A stretch of DNA of 64,000 nt from Muribaculaceae bacterium (GCA_009775225.1 VSPE01000002.1:41372-105371); one strand, 5' to 3'. Shown: positions 27,366 through 36,774, numbered from the stretch's first letter. Program-made: numbers and translations. Notes: generated by a model from the sequence alone, not told the origin.

Positions 27366-27414
27366 TATAAACTAATATCTTAAGTAAACAGAGGTAGGGT
27401 GTGTAAAAAACAGG

Positions 27415-28104
27415 TCAGCTAATCATGTATCCGAAGCCTGTGCGGCTTATGATGTGCGAACCGAGGTCGCCGAGCTTCTTGCGGAGACGCGAAATATTGG
27501 TGTCGACCACACGCTCGTTGTCGCCGGCATTGTCGGCGCCCCACACCCGACGGTGTATTTCGGCGCGGGGCACGTAGTTATCGAGGTTTTTGAGGAGTAT
27601 GGAGAGTATTGCGAACTCGGTGCGCGACAGCGGCAGGGGCTTGCCGTCAAGCTTCACATTCATGTTTCCGGGGTCGAGCGACAGGCCATGGAATGTGACA
27701 GCGGCATTGTTACGGCCGGGGCGCGGAGCATGGCGGCGAAGCACCGACTTGACACGTGCCACCAGCTCGCGGAGCGAGAAAGGCTTTGTGATATAGTCGT
27801 CGGCACCGGCATCGAGGGCGTCGATTACCATTCTCTCGCTCTTAATGGTGGAGTAGAGAATGATGCCAATATGCTCTGTGGCGGGGTCATCTTTGATGTC
27901 AAAGATGAAATCCATACCGCTGTATGGCTGGTGCATGGCGTCGACAATGACGAGACGGGTGTCGTCGAGACCCGTACGGTCGACTTCTTCTGCACATGTG
28001 GCAACCTCGACGGTGTATCCCTCGCTTCTGAGGTTTACGCTCAGAAGGTCGGTGATATTTACATCGTCGTCGATAATCAATATGTTGCCTGATGCCGTAG
28101 ACAT
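27415..28104 (-). CDS. OmpR/PhoB-family response regulator
   Basis: 229 residues. Receiver domain with acidic pocket IIDDD, phospho-acceptor D55 (LVIVDAM) and conserved lysine near 107 (YITKPFS). The C-terminal winged-helix domain has LSRTEFAILSIL and RVVDTNISRLRKKLG, typical of Trans_reg_C. No histidine kinase gene lies beside it. The cis-neighbour is a Na/Pi transporter, so phosphate regulation is possible but only inferred. Confidence 0.9.
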   Translation of the reverse strand: MSTASGNILIIDDDVNITDLLSVNLRSEGYTVEVATCAEEVDRTGLDDTRLVIVDAMHQPYSGMDFIFDIKDDPATEHIGIILYSTIKSERMVIDALDAGADDYITKPFSLRELVARVKSVLRRHAPRPGRNNAAVTFHGLSLDPGNMNVKLDGKPLPLSRTEFAILSILLKNLDNYVPRAEIHRRVWGADNAGDNERVVDTNISRLRKKLGDLGSHIISRTGFGYMIS

Positions 28105-28235
28105 GTTTTTGATGCGGTAATTAGTATATGCAAATTACGACATTTACAATGAAACATACCGCATTAGTAACAGCTTTGTAAAGCAATTGTGTTAAAAAAT
28201 TATAGAAATAAGCCTTTCAGATACCTTCAGAGGCA

Positions 28236-30056
28236 TTATTCGGCGTGTTTGCGGAAGTTGTCGCGGAGCGTGTCGATTACATTGATAATGTAGTCGCCGG
28301 TCTTCTCGAGGTCGCCGATAATATCCATGTAGTATATGCCGGCCTGGTACTCGTAGTGGCGCGCGTTGATGTTCTCGACGTTGGCGCTGCGGAGCGAGTT
28401 TCGGAAGTTGTTGATTTCACGCTCTTTGTTGTATGAATCGATGAGCGACTTGTTGCTCACGTTCTCCATGTGTTTGAGCTGCGTAATCATCATCTCCATG
28501 GCGGCTTTGACGTACACATACATATTGTCGATATTGCTGTATATCTCGTCGTTGAAGTCTACGCCGGCCTGGATTTTGCGGGTGAGGATTTTGCCTATGC
28601 CGAGGCAGCTGTCGGCGATGCTCTCTATTTCGCTGATAATGTTGAGCATGGCAGCGATGCGAAGCTTGCCTTCGTTGGAGAGACGGCCTTCAGCGCATCG
28701 GTTGAGGTAGTGGGCAATCTCCAGCTCCATGCGGTCGGAAATATCCTCGTATTTCTCGACACGCGAGAGGAGGTTGTTGTATTCCTCGCTCTTCTCCTTG
28801 GTGTGGATAAGGGCCTGTGCCATGTCTATCATTCGGCCCACACGCTCGGCGTATACTGCGATTTCTTTCTCGGCCTGAGCGATGTTAAGCTCGGCAGCGT
28901 TCATAAGACCTCCGGAGATGAATTTGAGGGTAAATTCCTCGTCGTCGCGGTTCTTGGAGGGCACAATCCATTCCACGATTTTCACGTACACGTTTGTGAG
29001 CCATATCATCACTGTCACGTTCACGAGGTTGAACACGGTGTGGAAAATAGAAAGGCCGAAGGAAACACTCATCTGCATAACGGCAATGTTGCGGAGCACG
29101 TCGTGGCCTGCGGGCAGAGAGTTGTCGAAGAGGTGGTTGTATATTTCGGGGCTTGTGGCCTCGAGATTTGTCACATATTTATAAAGGGTGTTGGGGTCGC
29201 CTGCGCCGATTGCTTCGGTGAGCCATGCGTTGAAGTCGGCGAATGGAACAAATATGCACAGGCACCACAAAGTACCGAGGAGGTTGAAGAGGAGGTGGCC
29301 CATCGAGGCACGTTTTGCGGCCACGTTGCCGCTGAGCGATGCAAGAATAGGGGTAATGGTGGTACCGATGTTCGAGCCGAGGACAAGCGCGCATGCGAGG
29401 TCGAATGTAATCCAGCCTTTGCTGCACATAATCAGCGTAATGGCGAATGTCGCAGCCGACGACTGGATGACCATAGTGACAACGAGGCCCACAAGGGTGA
29501 AGATGAGTATGGAGCGCAGGCCCATTGCCGAGTAGTCTTTAAGCACGGCGAACATTTCGGGATTGTTCTGAAGGTCGGGCACGTATGTGCTAATCATATC
29601 GAGGCCCATGAATAGGAAAGAGAAGCCGATAAGGAACTCGCCTATGCTCTTTGTGCGGCTTTTGTTCATAAGCAGGAGCACCACGGCAAGACCTATCAGA
29701 GGCAACACAAAGGCCGAAATATTCACTTTGAAGCCGAACAGCGCTATAATCCATGCCGTGAATGTGGTGCCTACGTTCGCACCCATAATCACCGCCATCG
29801 ACTGGCCGAGGCTCATTAGTCCTGCGTTTACGAAACTCACCACCATGACCGTGGAGGCCGACGAACTTTGAATAAGTGCTGTGATAAGACATCCGGTAAG
29901 CAATCCGGCGAAACGGTTGCGAGTCATTGCCGACAGAATATTACGAAGGCGGTCGCCGGCTGCTTTCTGTAAGCCCTCGCTCATTACCTTCATGCCGTAA
30001 AGGAAGAGTCCGACGGAGCCGAGAAGGCCTAAAAAGTCAAGTATGCTATAGTCCAT
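28236..30056 (-). CDS. Na/phosphate cotransporter-family protein with PhoU-like tail
   Basis: 606 residues. The membrane part (about 1-350) has two inverted Na_Pi_cotrans repeats, each with the hallmark QSS motif: ALIQSSSASTVMVVSF (about 63) and VIQSSAATFAI (about 198), with GANVGTTFTAW and GSNIGTTITP beside them. The C-terminal 230 residues are helical and resemble PhoU (IDMAQALIHTKEKSEEYNN). It likely imports or exports phosphate across the inner membrane. No other pst/pho genes are adjacent. Confidence 0.92.
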   Translation of the reverse strand: MDYSILDFLGLLGSVGLFLYGMKVMSEGLQKAAGDRLRNILSAMTRNRFAGLLTGCLITALIQSSSASTVMVVSFVNAGLMSLGQSMAVIMGANVGTTFTAWIIALFGFKVNISAFVLPLIGLAVVLLLMNKSRTKSIGEFLIGFSFLFMGLDMISTYVPDLQNNPEMFAVLKDYSAMGLRSILIFTLVGLVVTMVIQSSAATFAITLIMCSKGWITFDLACALVLGSNIGTTITPILASLSGNVAAKRASMGHLLFNLLGTLWCLCIFVPFADFNAWLTEAIGAGDPNTLYKYVTNLEATSPEIYNHLFDNSLPAGHDVLRNIAVMQMSVSFGLSIFHTVFNLVNVTVMIWLTNVYVKIVEWIVPSKNRDDEEFTLKFISGGLMNAAELNIAQAEKEIAVYAERVGRMIDMAQALIHTKEKSEEYNNLLSRVEKYEDISDRMELEIAHYLNRCAEGRLSNEGKLRIAAMLNIISEIESIADSCLGIGKILTRKIQAGVDFNDEIYSNIDNMYVYVKAAMEMMITQLKHMENVSNKSLIDSYNKEREINNFRNSLRSANVENINARHYEYQAGIYYMDIIGDLEKTGDYIINVIDTLRDNFRKHAE

Positions 30057-30225
30057 TTATCAAGTGGATTATTTTTCCGGATGCAAAGATAAATATTTCA
30101 TACATTTTTTCAAAAAAAACTTTTTTTCGCCAAGTTCCGAACTTTTTTATCACTGTTGCGTTTTACTTATACATAGCAAAATTACTTTTTCCATTGCAAG
30201 AAATGTGATAATGATTGGTTTATTA

Positions 30226-30261
30226 CCAACAGGGCGCCACTGCGAAGCGGCGCCCTGTTGG
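30226..30261 (-). terminator. Strong stem-loop after the malic enzyme gene
   Basis: Perfect 13-bp stem (30226-30238 with 30249-30261). It lies between the malic enzyme stop (30319) and the transporter promoter region. The minus-strand tail is only weakly T-rich. Confidence 0.65.
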
Positions 30262-30318
30262 CGTTTTGTTGCCGGCATAAATACAGGCAACGTGACTATG
30301 ACAGCCCCACCGCCCGTG

Positions 30319-31641
30319 CTACTTGCACTGGCAGTGGGCTTTGATGAGGTATTCGATGAGAGAGTCGTTAGTGCATATAATCTGCATAAGGCGGTTTTCG
30401 TATTCGGCGAAGTCCTGAATATTTATTGTTGCCACCCCCGAGCTTTCGGCTGCGCGGATAACGGCAGGAGCCACTACGGTGAGCAAGCGGCGGTCGAAAG
30501 GCTTGGGAAGAATGTAGTCACGCCCGAACGACAGGGTATCCACTCCATAGGCTTTGGCCATGGCTTCGGGTACCTGCTCGCGTGCAAGCGAGGCGATGGC
30601 GTGTGCCGCGGCTATCTTCATCTCTTCGTTGATAGTTGTGGCCCCACAGTCGAGAGCTCCGCGGAATATGTAGGGGAAGCCGAGTACATTGTTTATTTGG
30701 TTGGGGTAGTCGCTTCGGCCCGTGGCAAATATTATATCGGCACGGGTGGACATGGCAAGGTCGTAGGCAATCTCCGGCTCGGGATTGGCGAGGGCGAATA
30801 CTATGGGCTTAGACGCCATAGTCATAATCATGTCGGGAGTGAGGACATCGGCCACCGACAGTCCGAGGAACATATCGGCATCGACAAGCGCTTCGGCAAG
30901 TGTGCTGATGTCACGGTCGGTTGCGAACTCGGCTTTTCCGGCCGACAGATTGGTGCGGTCGCGCCTGATTACACCCCGGCTGTCGCACATGACAATATTG
31001 CTTCGCTTCACACCGAGACGACAGTAGAGTCGTGTGCACGCTATGGCAGCCGCTCCGGCACCGTTTACCACCAGACGCAGTTCCGACAGTTTCTTGCCCT
31101 GCAGCTCGGCTGCATTCAGCAGTGCGGCACCGGAAATGATAGCGGTGCCGTGCTGGTCGTCGTGCATCACGGGAATGTCGAGACGGTCGCGCAGCTCCGA
31201 CTCTATCATGAAGCACTCGGGGGCTTTAATGTCTTCGAGGTTTATACCACCGAAAGTGGGAGCAAGGCTCGCCACTGTGCGAATAAACATCTGCGGGTCT
31301 TTTTCGTCGATTTCGATGTCGAATGCATCGAGTCCGGCAAAGATTTTAAAGAGCAGGGCTTTTCCCTCCATTACAGGTTTTGCGGCCTTGGCGCCTATAT
31401 CTCCGAGTCCGAGTACGGCGGTGCCGTTGGATATTACAGCAACGAGATTGCCTTTGTTAGTATATTTGAATATGTCGGCAGGGTTCTCTTTAATACTGAT
31501 ACAGGGATATGCCACGCCGGGCGAATATGCCAGGGCGAGGTCTTCGGGAGTATCGTAAGGCTTTGTCGGTACTACTTCTATCTTGCCGGGTCGCGGGTAG
31601 CGGTGGTAGTCCAGCGCCGCCTTTTCATTGTTTTTGTCCAT
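30319..31641 (-). CDS. Malic enzyme, short form
   Basis: Oxidative decarboxylation of malate to pyruvate with NAD(P). The 440-residue protein shows YSPGVAYPC, the catalytic region FGGINLEDIKAPECF, metal and substrate motif MHDDQHGTA, and the dinucleotide fold VVNGAGAAAIA. Many Bacteroidetes and enterobacterial MaeB proteins are about 750 residues with a C-terminal phosphotransacetylase-like domain; that domain is absent here and the frame ends cleanly, so this is the short form. Confidence 0.93.
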   Translation of the reverse strand: MDKNNEKAALDYHRYPRPGKIEVVPTKPYDTPEDLALAYSPGVAYPCISIKENPADIFKYTNKGNLVAVISNGTAVLGLGDIGAKAAKPVMEGKALLFKIFAGLDAFDIEIDEKDPQMFIRTVASLAPTFGGINLEDIKAPECFMIESELRDRLDIPVMHDDQHGTAIISGAALLNAAELQGKKLSELRLVVNGAGAAAIACTRLYCRLGVKRSNIVMCDSRGVIRRDRTNLSAGKAEFATDRDISTLAEALVDADMFLGLSVADVLTPDMIMTMASKPIVFALANPEPEIAYDLAMSTRADIIFATGRSDYPNQINNVLGFPYIFRGALDCGATTINEEMKIAAAHAIASLAREQVPEAMAKAYGVDTLSFGRDYILPKPFDRRLLTVVAPAVIRAAESSGVATINIQDFAEYENRLMQIICTNDSLIEYLIKAHCQCK

Positions 31642-31723
31642 AAATAGTTTTTTCTGTTAAAACGTCCATATACTTGTTCAGGTTTTTATAATGGTCAGGT
31701 TTCAGTGTTTAGGAAAGACGGTG

Positions 31724-31731
31724 CAAAATTA
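31724..31731 (-). promoter_or_regulatory. -7 box (TAATTTTG) of the malic enzyme gene
   Basis: Minus-strand TAnnTTTG about 83 bases before the ATG at 31641. It is divergent from the rho promoter about 100 bases away. Confidence 0.6.
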
Positions 31732-31828
31732 CGCAAAAACACGATACGGAATACTTTTATATACTGACAAAATGGGTACAAAAAGCAACTTTGTATCCTA
31801 ATTTGTTATATATATAAAAATAAAATAT

Positions 31829-31836
31829 TAACTTTG
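31829..31836 (+). promoter_or_regulatory. -7 box (TAACTTTG) of rho and its long leader
   Basis: Plus-strand TAnnTTTG, about 150 bases before the rho ATG. The predicted leader (about 31843-31987) is more GC-rich than the promoter and contains a self-complementary stretch near 31910-31930. Rho genes commonly autoregulate through their leader; here that is only inferred. Confidence 0.55.
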
Positions 31837-31987
31837 CAGCGATGAAAGGGGTGTGGCTACCCTTGATTGTCATCAGCAATTCACACAAAATCATTTTATA
31901 AGGCACCGCTCCCCGACACCGGGAGGATGAGGTTCGTTGCAGAGACCTCGCTGTGTGCCCGCACAAAATATTCCCCGACATATATCA

Positions 31988-33985
31988 ATGTACACTATCT
32001 CCGAGCTTAACGAGATGAGCGACCTTGACCTTAAGGCGGTAGCCGAAGGTATGGGTCTGAAACGCATAAACACATCCGAAAAAGAAAAACTCGTATACCG
32101 TATTCTCGACCATCAGGCCGAGACCGGTGCAGCCGCCAGCACTGCCGAGCGTAAGCGCCGCACGACAAAGCCGACAGCAGAAGGCGACGCTACCGCCAAA
32201 AAGCGCGGACGCAAGAAGAAAGATACGGCTGCCGAACCCCAGGCTGCCGAAACGGCCGAGGCAGAGGCTACGGCAACAGAGACTGTAGCGACAGAAGAAG
32301 CATCCCAGAATACACCTGAAGGCGCTCATACCCCCGAGAAGAAGCGCCGCGGCCGTCCTCGCAAACAGGCTTCCGAGGCCGAGCAGTCCGAAGCTCCGCA
32401 GGCTGAGGCCGCAGAGGCTGCCGAGCCTGCACACGACAATAGCGAAGTTGCGGAAGAAGCTCCCGCAGCACCTGCCGAGAGTGCTGCACAAGAAGAAAAA
32501 GCAGAAGCAGCTCCCGCACAGGAAAACGCTGCACAGGATAACAAAGATAATAACACCACAGGCGCCGAAGACACTGAACAAGGCGAGCAAGAACAACAGC
32601 AGCAGCAGCGCCGCTCTTTCATGCCCTCGAAAGACAGCTCTCTCGGCGCATTCTTCCCCCGCAGCGAAGGTCGCAAGTTTGTGCCACGCAGCCAGCGCGA
32701 GAAAGAGGCTGCCACTACAAATGCTCCCGCAGCGCCTGTTGTGCTTGCCGAACCCAATCAACCGGCTCAGCAGGGAATGGGCAAGCGGAACAAAAAAAAC
32801 CGCCAGAACCAGCAGCAGAACCACAACAACCAGCAACAGCAGTATCAGCAGCAGCGATACGACTTCGAGGGGCTGCTCGAAACTACCGGCGTACTCGAAA
32901 TAGTACCCGAAGGCTACGGCTTCCTCCGTTCGGCCGACTTCAACTACCTTGCCTCGCCCGATGATGTGTATGTGACCATGCCGCAGATTAAGAGCTACGG
33001 CCTGCGTGCCGGCGACGTGGTGGAAGCTACCATACGTCCACCGCGCGAAGGCGAGAAATACTTCCCTATGACCGGCGTGAAGCGCGTGAACGGTCGTTCG
33101 CTCGAGTTCATTCGCGACCGCATGTCGTTCGAGCACCTCACACCCCTCTTTCCCGACGAAAAATTCAATCTTACCGGCGGCCGCCGCTCATGCACCCTCT
33201 CTACCCGCGTGGTAGATATGTTCTCGCCCATAGGCAAGGGTCAACGCGGTCTTATCGTGGCACCGCCCAAGACAGGTAAGACACTCCTCCTCAAAGACAT
33301 AGCCAACGCTATTGCCGAGAACCACCCCGAGACCTACATCATGATACTGCTCATCGACGAGCGCCCCGAGGAAGTAACCGACATGCAGCGCTCGGTAAAC
33401 GCCGAGGTAATTGCCTCCACTTTCGACGAGCCCGCCGACCGCCACGTGAAGATAGCGTCGATAGTTCTCGACAAGGCCAAGCGCCTGGTGGAATGTGGCC
33501 ACGATGTGGTGATACTCCTCGACTCCATAACTCGCCTTGCCCGCGCATACAATACCTGCGCTCCCGCTTCGGGTAAAATCCTCTCGGGTGGTGTGGACGC
33601 CAACGCACTCCAGCGCCCCAAACGTTTCTTCGGCGCTGCCCGCAACATAGAAGGCGGCGGCTCGCTCACCATTATCGCCACAGCTCTCACCGAGACCTCC
33701 TCTAAGATGGACGAAGTGATTTTCGAAGAATTCAAGGGTACCGGCAACATGGAGCTGCAGCTCGACCGCAAGCTGTCGAACAAGCGTATCTTCCCCGCCG
33801 TCGACATCATGGCTTCGAGCACACGCCGCGACGACCTTCTGCTTCCCTCCGATATTCTCAACCGCATGTGGATACTCCGCCGCTTCCTCTCCGACCGCAA
33901 TTCGATAGAGGCTATGGAGTTCATAAAAGACCGCATGGAGCGCACCCTCGACAACGAGGAGCTACTCAGGACGATGGGAGACTGA
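31988..33985 (+). CDS. rho: Transcription termination factor Rho with long disordered insert
   Basis: 665 residues. An N-terminal Rho_N-like helical part (1-45, ISELNEMSDLDLKAVAEGMG) is followed by a low-complexity insert of about 245 residues (46-290): Ala/Glu/Lys-rich, AT-hook-like KKRRGRPRK, then a Gln/Asn-rich tract near 270-290. Next come the RNA-binding cold-shock-like domain (about 295-370, GVLEIVPEGYGFLR) and the hexameric ATPase with Walker A PPKTGKT (about 425) and ILLIDERPEEVTDM. E. coli Rho lacks the insert. In B. thetaiotaomicron a comparable Rho insert is known to drive phase separation. Start: the ATG at 31988. Confidence 0.96.
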   Translation: MYTISELNEMSDLDLKAVAEGMGLKRINTSEKEKLVYRILDHQAETGAAASTAERKRRTTKPTAEGDATAKKRGRKKKDTAAEPQAAETAEAEATATETVATEEASQNTPEGAHTPEKKRRGRPRKQASEAEQSEAPQAEAAEAAEPAHDNSEVAEEAPAAPAESAAQEEKAEAAPAQENAAQDNKDNNTTGAEDTEQGEQEQQQQQRRSFMPSKDSSLGAFFPRSEGRKFVPRSQREKEAATTNAPAAPVVLAEPNQPAQQGMGKRNKKNRQNQQQNHNNQQQQYQQQRYDFEGLLETTGVLEIVPEGYGFLRSADFNYLASPDDVYVTMPQIKSYGLRAGDVVEATIRPPREGEKYFPMTGVKRVNGRSLEFIRDRMSFEHLTPLFPDEKFNLTGGRRSCTLSTRVVDMFSPIGKGQRGLIVAPPKTGKTLLLKDIANAIAENHPETYIMILLIDERPEEVTDMQRSVNAEVIASTFDEPADRHVKIASIVLDKAKRLVECGHDVVILLDSITRLARAYNTCAPASGKILSGGVDANALQRPKRFFGAARNIEGGGSLTIIATALTETSSKMDEVIFEEFKGTGNMELQLDRKLSNKRIFPAVDIMASSTRRDDLLLPSDILNRMWILRRFLSDRNSIEAMEFIKDRMERTLDNEELLRTMGD

Positions 33986-33986
33986 G

Positions 33987-34013
33987 CGTAAGGCCAATTT
34001 TATCGGCCTTACG
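33987..34013 (+). terminator. Stem-loop after rho
   Basis: Perfect 9-bp stem (33987-33995 with 34005-34013) directly after the rho stop. No T-run follows but a 100-base, almost pure A/T stretch does, up to the lepB start. Confidence 0.5.
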
Positions 34014-34117
34014 AAATAAAAAATTAAAAATAAGAAATAATTTTTTTCTTTTTATCTCTTGTTTTTAATACTCTTAAAAATTTTATTTTTAATTTATTAT
34101 TTTTTATTTTAGAAAAA

Positions 34118-35569
34118 ATGGACTCCTTCCGTCGCCGCATAAAAGAGGTCAAGACCACACGCTGGATACGCTTCGGCGCAGTATCGCTCATCTTCCTACT
34201 GTGGGTGGTGTGGATGCGCACGTGGTGGCTTGCCATATTCGAGCTGCTGCTGTTCGACATCTATATCACCGGCTATATACCTTTCACATGGTGGAAGAAA
34301 AGCAAGTCGAAAGTCACACGCAGCATCATGAGTTGGGTCGATGCCATAGTGTATGCCCTGGTACTGGTGTACTTCGTATTCGCTTTCGTGGGTCAGAACT
34401 ATCAGATACCATCCAGCTCGCTCGAAAAGACTCTTCTTACGGGCGATTATCTGTGGGTAAACAAATTTGTCTACGGGCCGCGCGTGCCTATGACGCCCGT
34501 ACACTTCCCGCTTGTGCATAACACGCTCTTAGGCCATAAGTCGTACCTCGACAACCCGTCGGTGAAATACCGCCGCCTCAAAGGTCTGCGCAGCGTGGAG
34601 GAAGGCGACATTGTAGTATTCAACTTCCCTGCCGGCGACACTGTGGCATCGAAGTTCGAGGAAACACCCATGTACTACGACCTTCTGGTGAAGCAGTACG
34701 GACGCGATGCCGTGCACACCAACAAGGCACAGTTCGGCGAAATAATATACCGCCCCGTAGACCGCCGACAGAACTTTGTGAAGCGCGCCGTGGGCCTTCC
34801 CGGCAATCGTCTGCGCATCGTGAACGACACCATGTACATCAACGGCAAGGTCCGCAGCTTCCCCGAAAATGTGCAGTTCAATTATCTCTTCGCCACCGCT
34901 TCGCCTCTCACCGACAGCGAACTTCATGAGCTTGGCATAAATGTGTCGGATATATCGGAATTTGAAAGTGGCTCCACATCGCGCGTCAACATACAGAGCT
35001 TCCTCTCCGGCGCCCCCGCTTCAGCTCCGGCATACATGGCTCCGCTCACGGCTTCCATGATAGACAGCATGAAAGCAAGCGGCAAGATGCTGAGCTGTGT
35101 GAAATTCAATGAAATCGCACCCTATTTCTACGGCAGCGAGCTAAGCTCGATGGTTTTCCCCTACTTCGAGAACGGCGACTGGACTCTCTCTAACTACGGC
35201 GGTACCGATGGGCTGCTCATCCCTGCCAAGGGTATGACCATAGAACTTACTCCCGATGCCTGGACTGTGTACCAGCGTTGCATACGCAACTACGAGGGCC
35301 ACAGCGACGCTTATTTCGACGAGGCTTCCGACAAGGTGATTATAGACGGTAAACCGGCCGACACCTACACCTTTGCAATGGACTACTACTGGATGATGGG
35401 CGACAACCGCGATAACTCGCAGGACTCGCGCTTCTGGGGCTTTGTTCCCGAAGACCACGTTGTGGGAACTCCGATGATTGTACTTGCGTCGTTCGACCGT
35501 GAACGCGGCCTCTTCGACGGTAAAATACGCTTCGACCGTATTCTCCGCGATGCAAACCCTGACAAATAG
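34118..35569 (+). CDS. lepB: Signal peptidase I
   Basis: 483 residues, longer than E. coli LepB, as is usual in Bacteroidales. Two membrane segments lie near residues 20-60 and 85-95. The catalytic Ser is in QIPSSSLEKTLLTGD (about 100) and the general-base Lys in FVKRAVGLPGN (about 221). A large insert (about 250-400) precedes the C-terminal box MMGDNRDNSQDSRFWGFVP. It processes Sec signal peptides in the inner membrane. It is followed by wbqC after a strong terminator. Confidence 0.95.
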   Translation: MDSFRRRIKEVKTTRWIRFGAVSLIFLLWVVWMRTWWLAIFELLLFDIYITGYIPFTWWKKSKSKVTRSIMSWVDAIVYALVLVYFVFAFVGQNYQIPSSSLEKTLLTGDYLWVNKFVYGPRVPMTPVHFPLVHNTLLGHKSYLDNPSVKYRRLKGLRSVEEGDIVVFNFPAGDTVASKFEETPMYYDLLVKQYGRDAVHTNKAQFGEIIYRPVDRRQNFVKRAVGLPGNRLRIVNDTMYINGKVRSFPENVQFNYLFATASPLTDSELHELGINVSDISEFESGSTSRVNIQSFLSGAPASAPAYMAPLTASMIDSMKASGKMLSCVKFNEIAPYFYGSELSSMVFPYFENGDWTLSNYGGTDGLLIPAKGMTIELTPDAWTVYQRCIRNYEGHSDAYFDEASDKVIIDGKPADTYTFAMDYYWMMGDNRDNSQDSRFWGFVPEDHVVGTPMIVLASFDRERGLFDGKIRFDRILRDANPDK

Positions 35570-35596
35570 ATTTGAAATAAGAAATAATAGTCCGGT

Positions 35597-35628
35597 GGGC
35601 GCGCCTTCTGCGCGTCCGCTTTTTTTTT
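35597..35628 (+). terminator. Rho-independent terminator after lepB
   Basis: 8-bp GC stem (35597-35604 with 35610-35617, one G-T pair), 5-base loop, then a run of nine T. Confidence 0.85.
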
Positions 35629-35650
35629 AAACCATATCTATAAGAATAAC

Positions 35651-36229
35651 ATGATTTTTCCACTTCGTCTTTTTCCGGGCATAGGTTACTACGCGGCCAT
35701 GTACGGCTGCCACGAGGTGAGTTTCGATACATACGCCCGCTACAACAAGGCCGATAAGGACACACACCGTTTTGCCATAGCGGATACACGCGGACTCCTC
35801 CGGCTTACAGTGCCCGTTAGCCGCCCGTCGGGCGCATGGACGTGGCGCGAAATAAATGTCAGCGACCACGGGCGCTGGTGGGAGACCATGCCTATAGCAC
35901 TCGAGTCGGCCTATGGCCGCACCCCCTATTTCGAATTCTATATCGACAGGCTCATGCCTCTGTTCTCGCCCGAGCCAATCGCCGTGAGTGAGCTATGCCT
36001 GCGCGCCGACAAAGAGGTACGCCGCATACTCGACATACGCGCCCTTATCACCGACATCACACCCGGCGATGCTGTCTACACCGAAAGAGCCGGGCAGGAG
36101 TTTCCGCCCTACTGGCAGGTGCGCGCACACGAACTCGGCTTCATAGGAGGGCTGTCGATACTCGACCTTATTTTCAACCTCGGCCCGGAGGCGCAGCTGT
36201 ATCTCGCACGGCTCAACGAAGGTAAATAA
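35651..36229 (+). CDS. WbqC-family protein
   Basis: 192 residues matching the WbqC-like family (N-terminal FPGIGYYAAMYGCHEVSFDT, then YNKADKDTHRFAIADTRG and EINVSDHGRWW). The family occurs in O-antigen and polysaccharide loci and next to lepB in Bacteroidales. Its biochemical role is not firmly known. The ATG at 35651 follows a strong lepB terminator closely, so some read-through or an own promoter is needed. Confidence 0.82.
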   Translation: MIFPLRLFPGIGYYAAMYGCHEVSFDTYARYNKADKDTHRFAIADTRGLLRLTVPVSRPSGAWTWREINVSDHGRWWETMPIALESAYGRTPYFEFYIDRLMPLFSPEPIAVSELCLRADKEVRRILDIRALITDITPGDAVYTERAGQEFPPYWQVRAHELGFIGGLSILDLIFNLGPEAQLYLARLNEGK

Positions 36230-36335
36230 TCGAGGGTATCAACTATCAACAATTAATGTTGATAACTGTAAAAAAACTCTCCAACAACTTCACAACATCT
36301 TTATTTGCATAATTCCATATAAGATATAAGCCGAC

Positions 36336-36373
36336 ACAGGTGCGACAAATGCAAGAGTCGCACCTGTTTTTTT
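36336..36373 (+). terminator. Rho-independent terminator
   Basis: Perfect 11-bp stem (36336-36346 with 36357-36367), then seven T. It lies 107 bases beyond wbqC. It could end wbqC transcripts or a short non-coding RNA from the gap. Confidence 0.88.
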
Positions 36374-36748
36374 ATCAATGAATATACAACAGGCTTATGT
36401 ACACTTTCAACAGGGTTTATAATCATTTTTACACTCTAAAAGTTATGAAAATATCAATCATCACAATTATCAACAGTATGTTTATAACGTATGGTATCTC
36501 CTACATATCAACCAATTGGCATGTTGAAAAACAATAGAAAACCACAACTAAGACATCAATAAGTCATAAAAGCAAGAAAGAGAGCAAAAAGTTATCACAG
36601 CTATTAACACAACTTATTCTTCCTCTTAAAATTTTTGCTTGGGGGGATTAATTTAATCCTTAAAATACAAAACAAAGAAAATAAAAAACAAAGGGTGTTG
36701 AAAATGTCGATAACACGGAAAGATAGCTCGGAAAAAAAATAAAATACG

Positions 36749-36756
36749 TACCTTTG
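36749..36756 (+). promoter_or_regulatory. -7 box (TACCTTTG) of the glycosyltransferase gene
   Basis: TAnnTTTG 19 bases before the ATG at 36775, implying a very short leader. Confidence 0.65.
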
Positions 36757-36774
36757 TACTATAAATAAACACTG

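Larger units (their letters stand above)
36230..36774. other. AT-rich gap with DnaA-box-like sites: candidate replication origin
   Basis: 545 bases without a gene, much more AT-rich than its surroundings. Three sites match TTATCNACA, one base off the DnaA consensus: 36257-36265 (minus), 36467-36475 (plus) and 36705-36713 (minus). Looser ones are TTATCAATG near 36371 and TTATCACAG near 36592. The block also contains A/T runs that could unwind. Genes from 10.2 to 31.6 kb run left and genes from 32 to 54.5 kb run mostly right, as expected around an origin. dnaA is not nearby. Confidence 0.4.

Noticed and set aside
30064..31647. Plus-strand open frame (527 aa) opposite the malic enzyme gene
   Set aside because: The minus strand has clear catalytic motifs; the plus frame is high in His/Gly/Val and has no recognisable domain.
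31985..33136. Minus-strand frame (383 aa) opposite rho
   Set aside because: Low-complexity mirror of the disordered insert, not a protein family.
34014..34117. A/T-rich stretch before lepB as a possible origin
   Set aside because: No DnaA-box-like site there; the 36230-36774 block is the better candidate.
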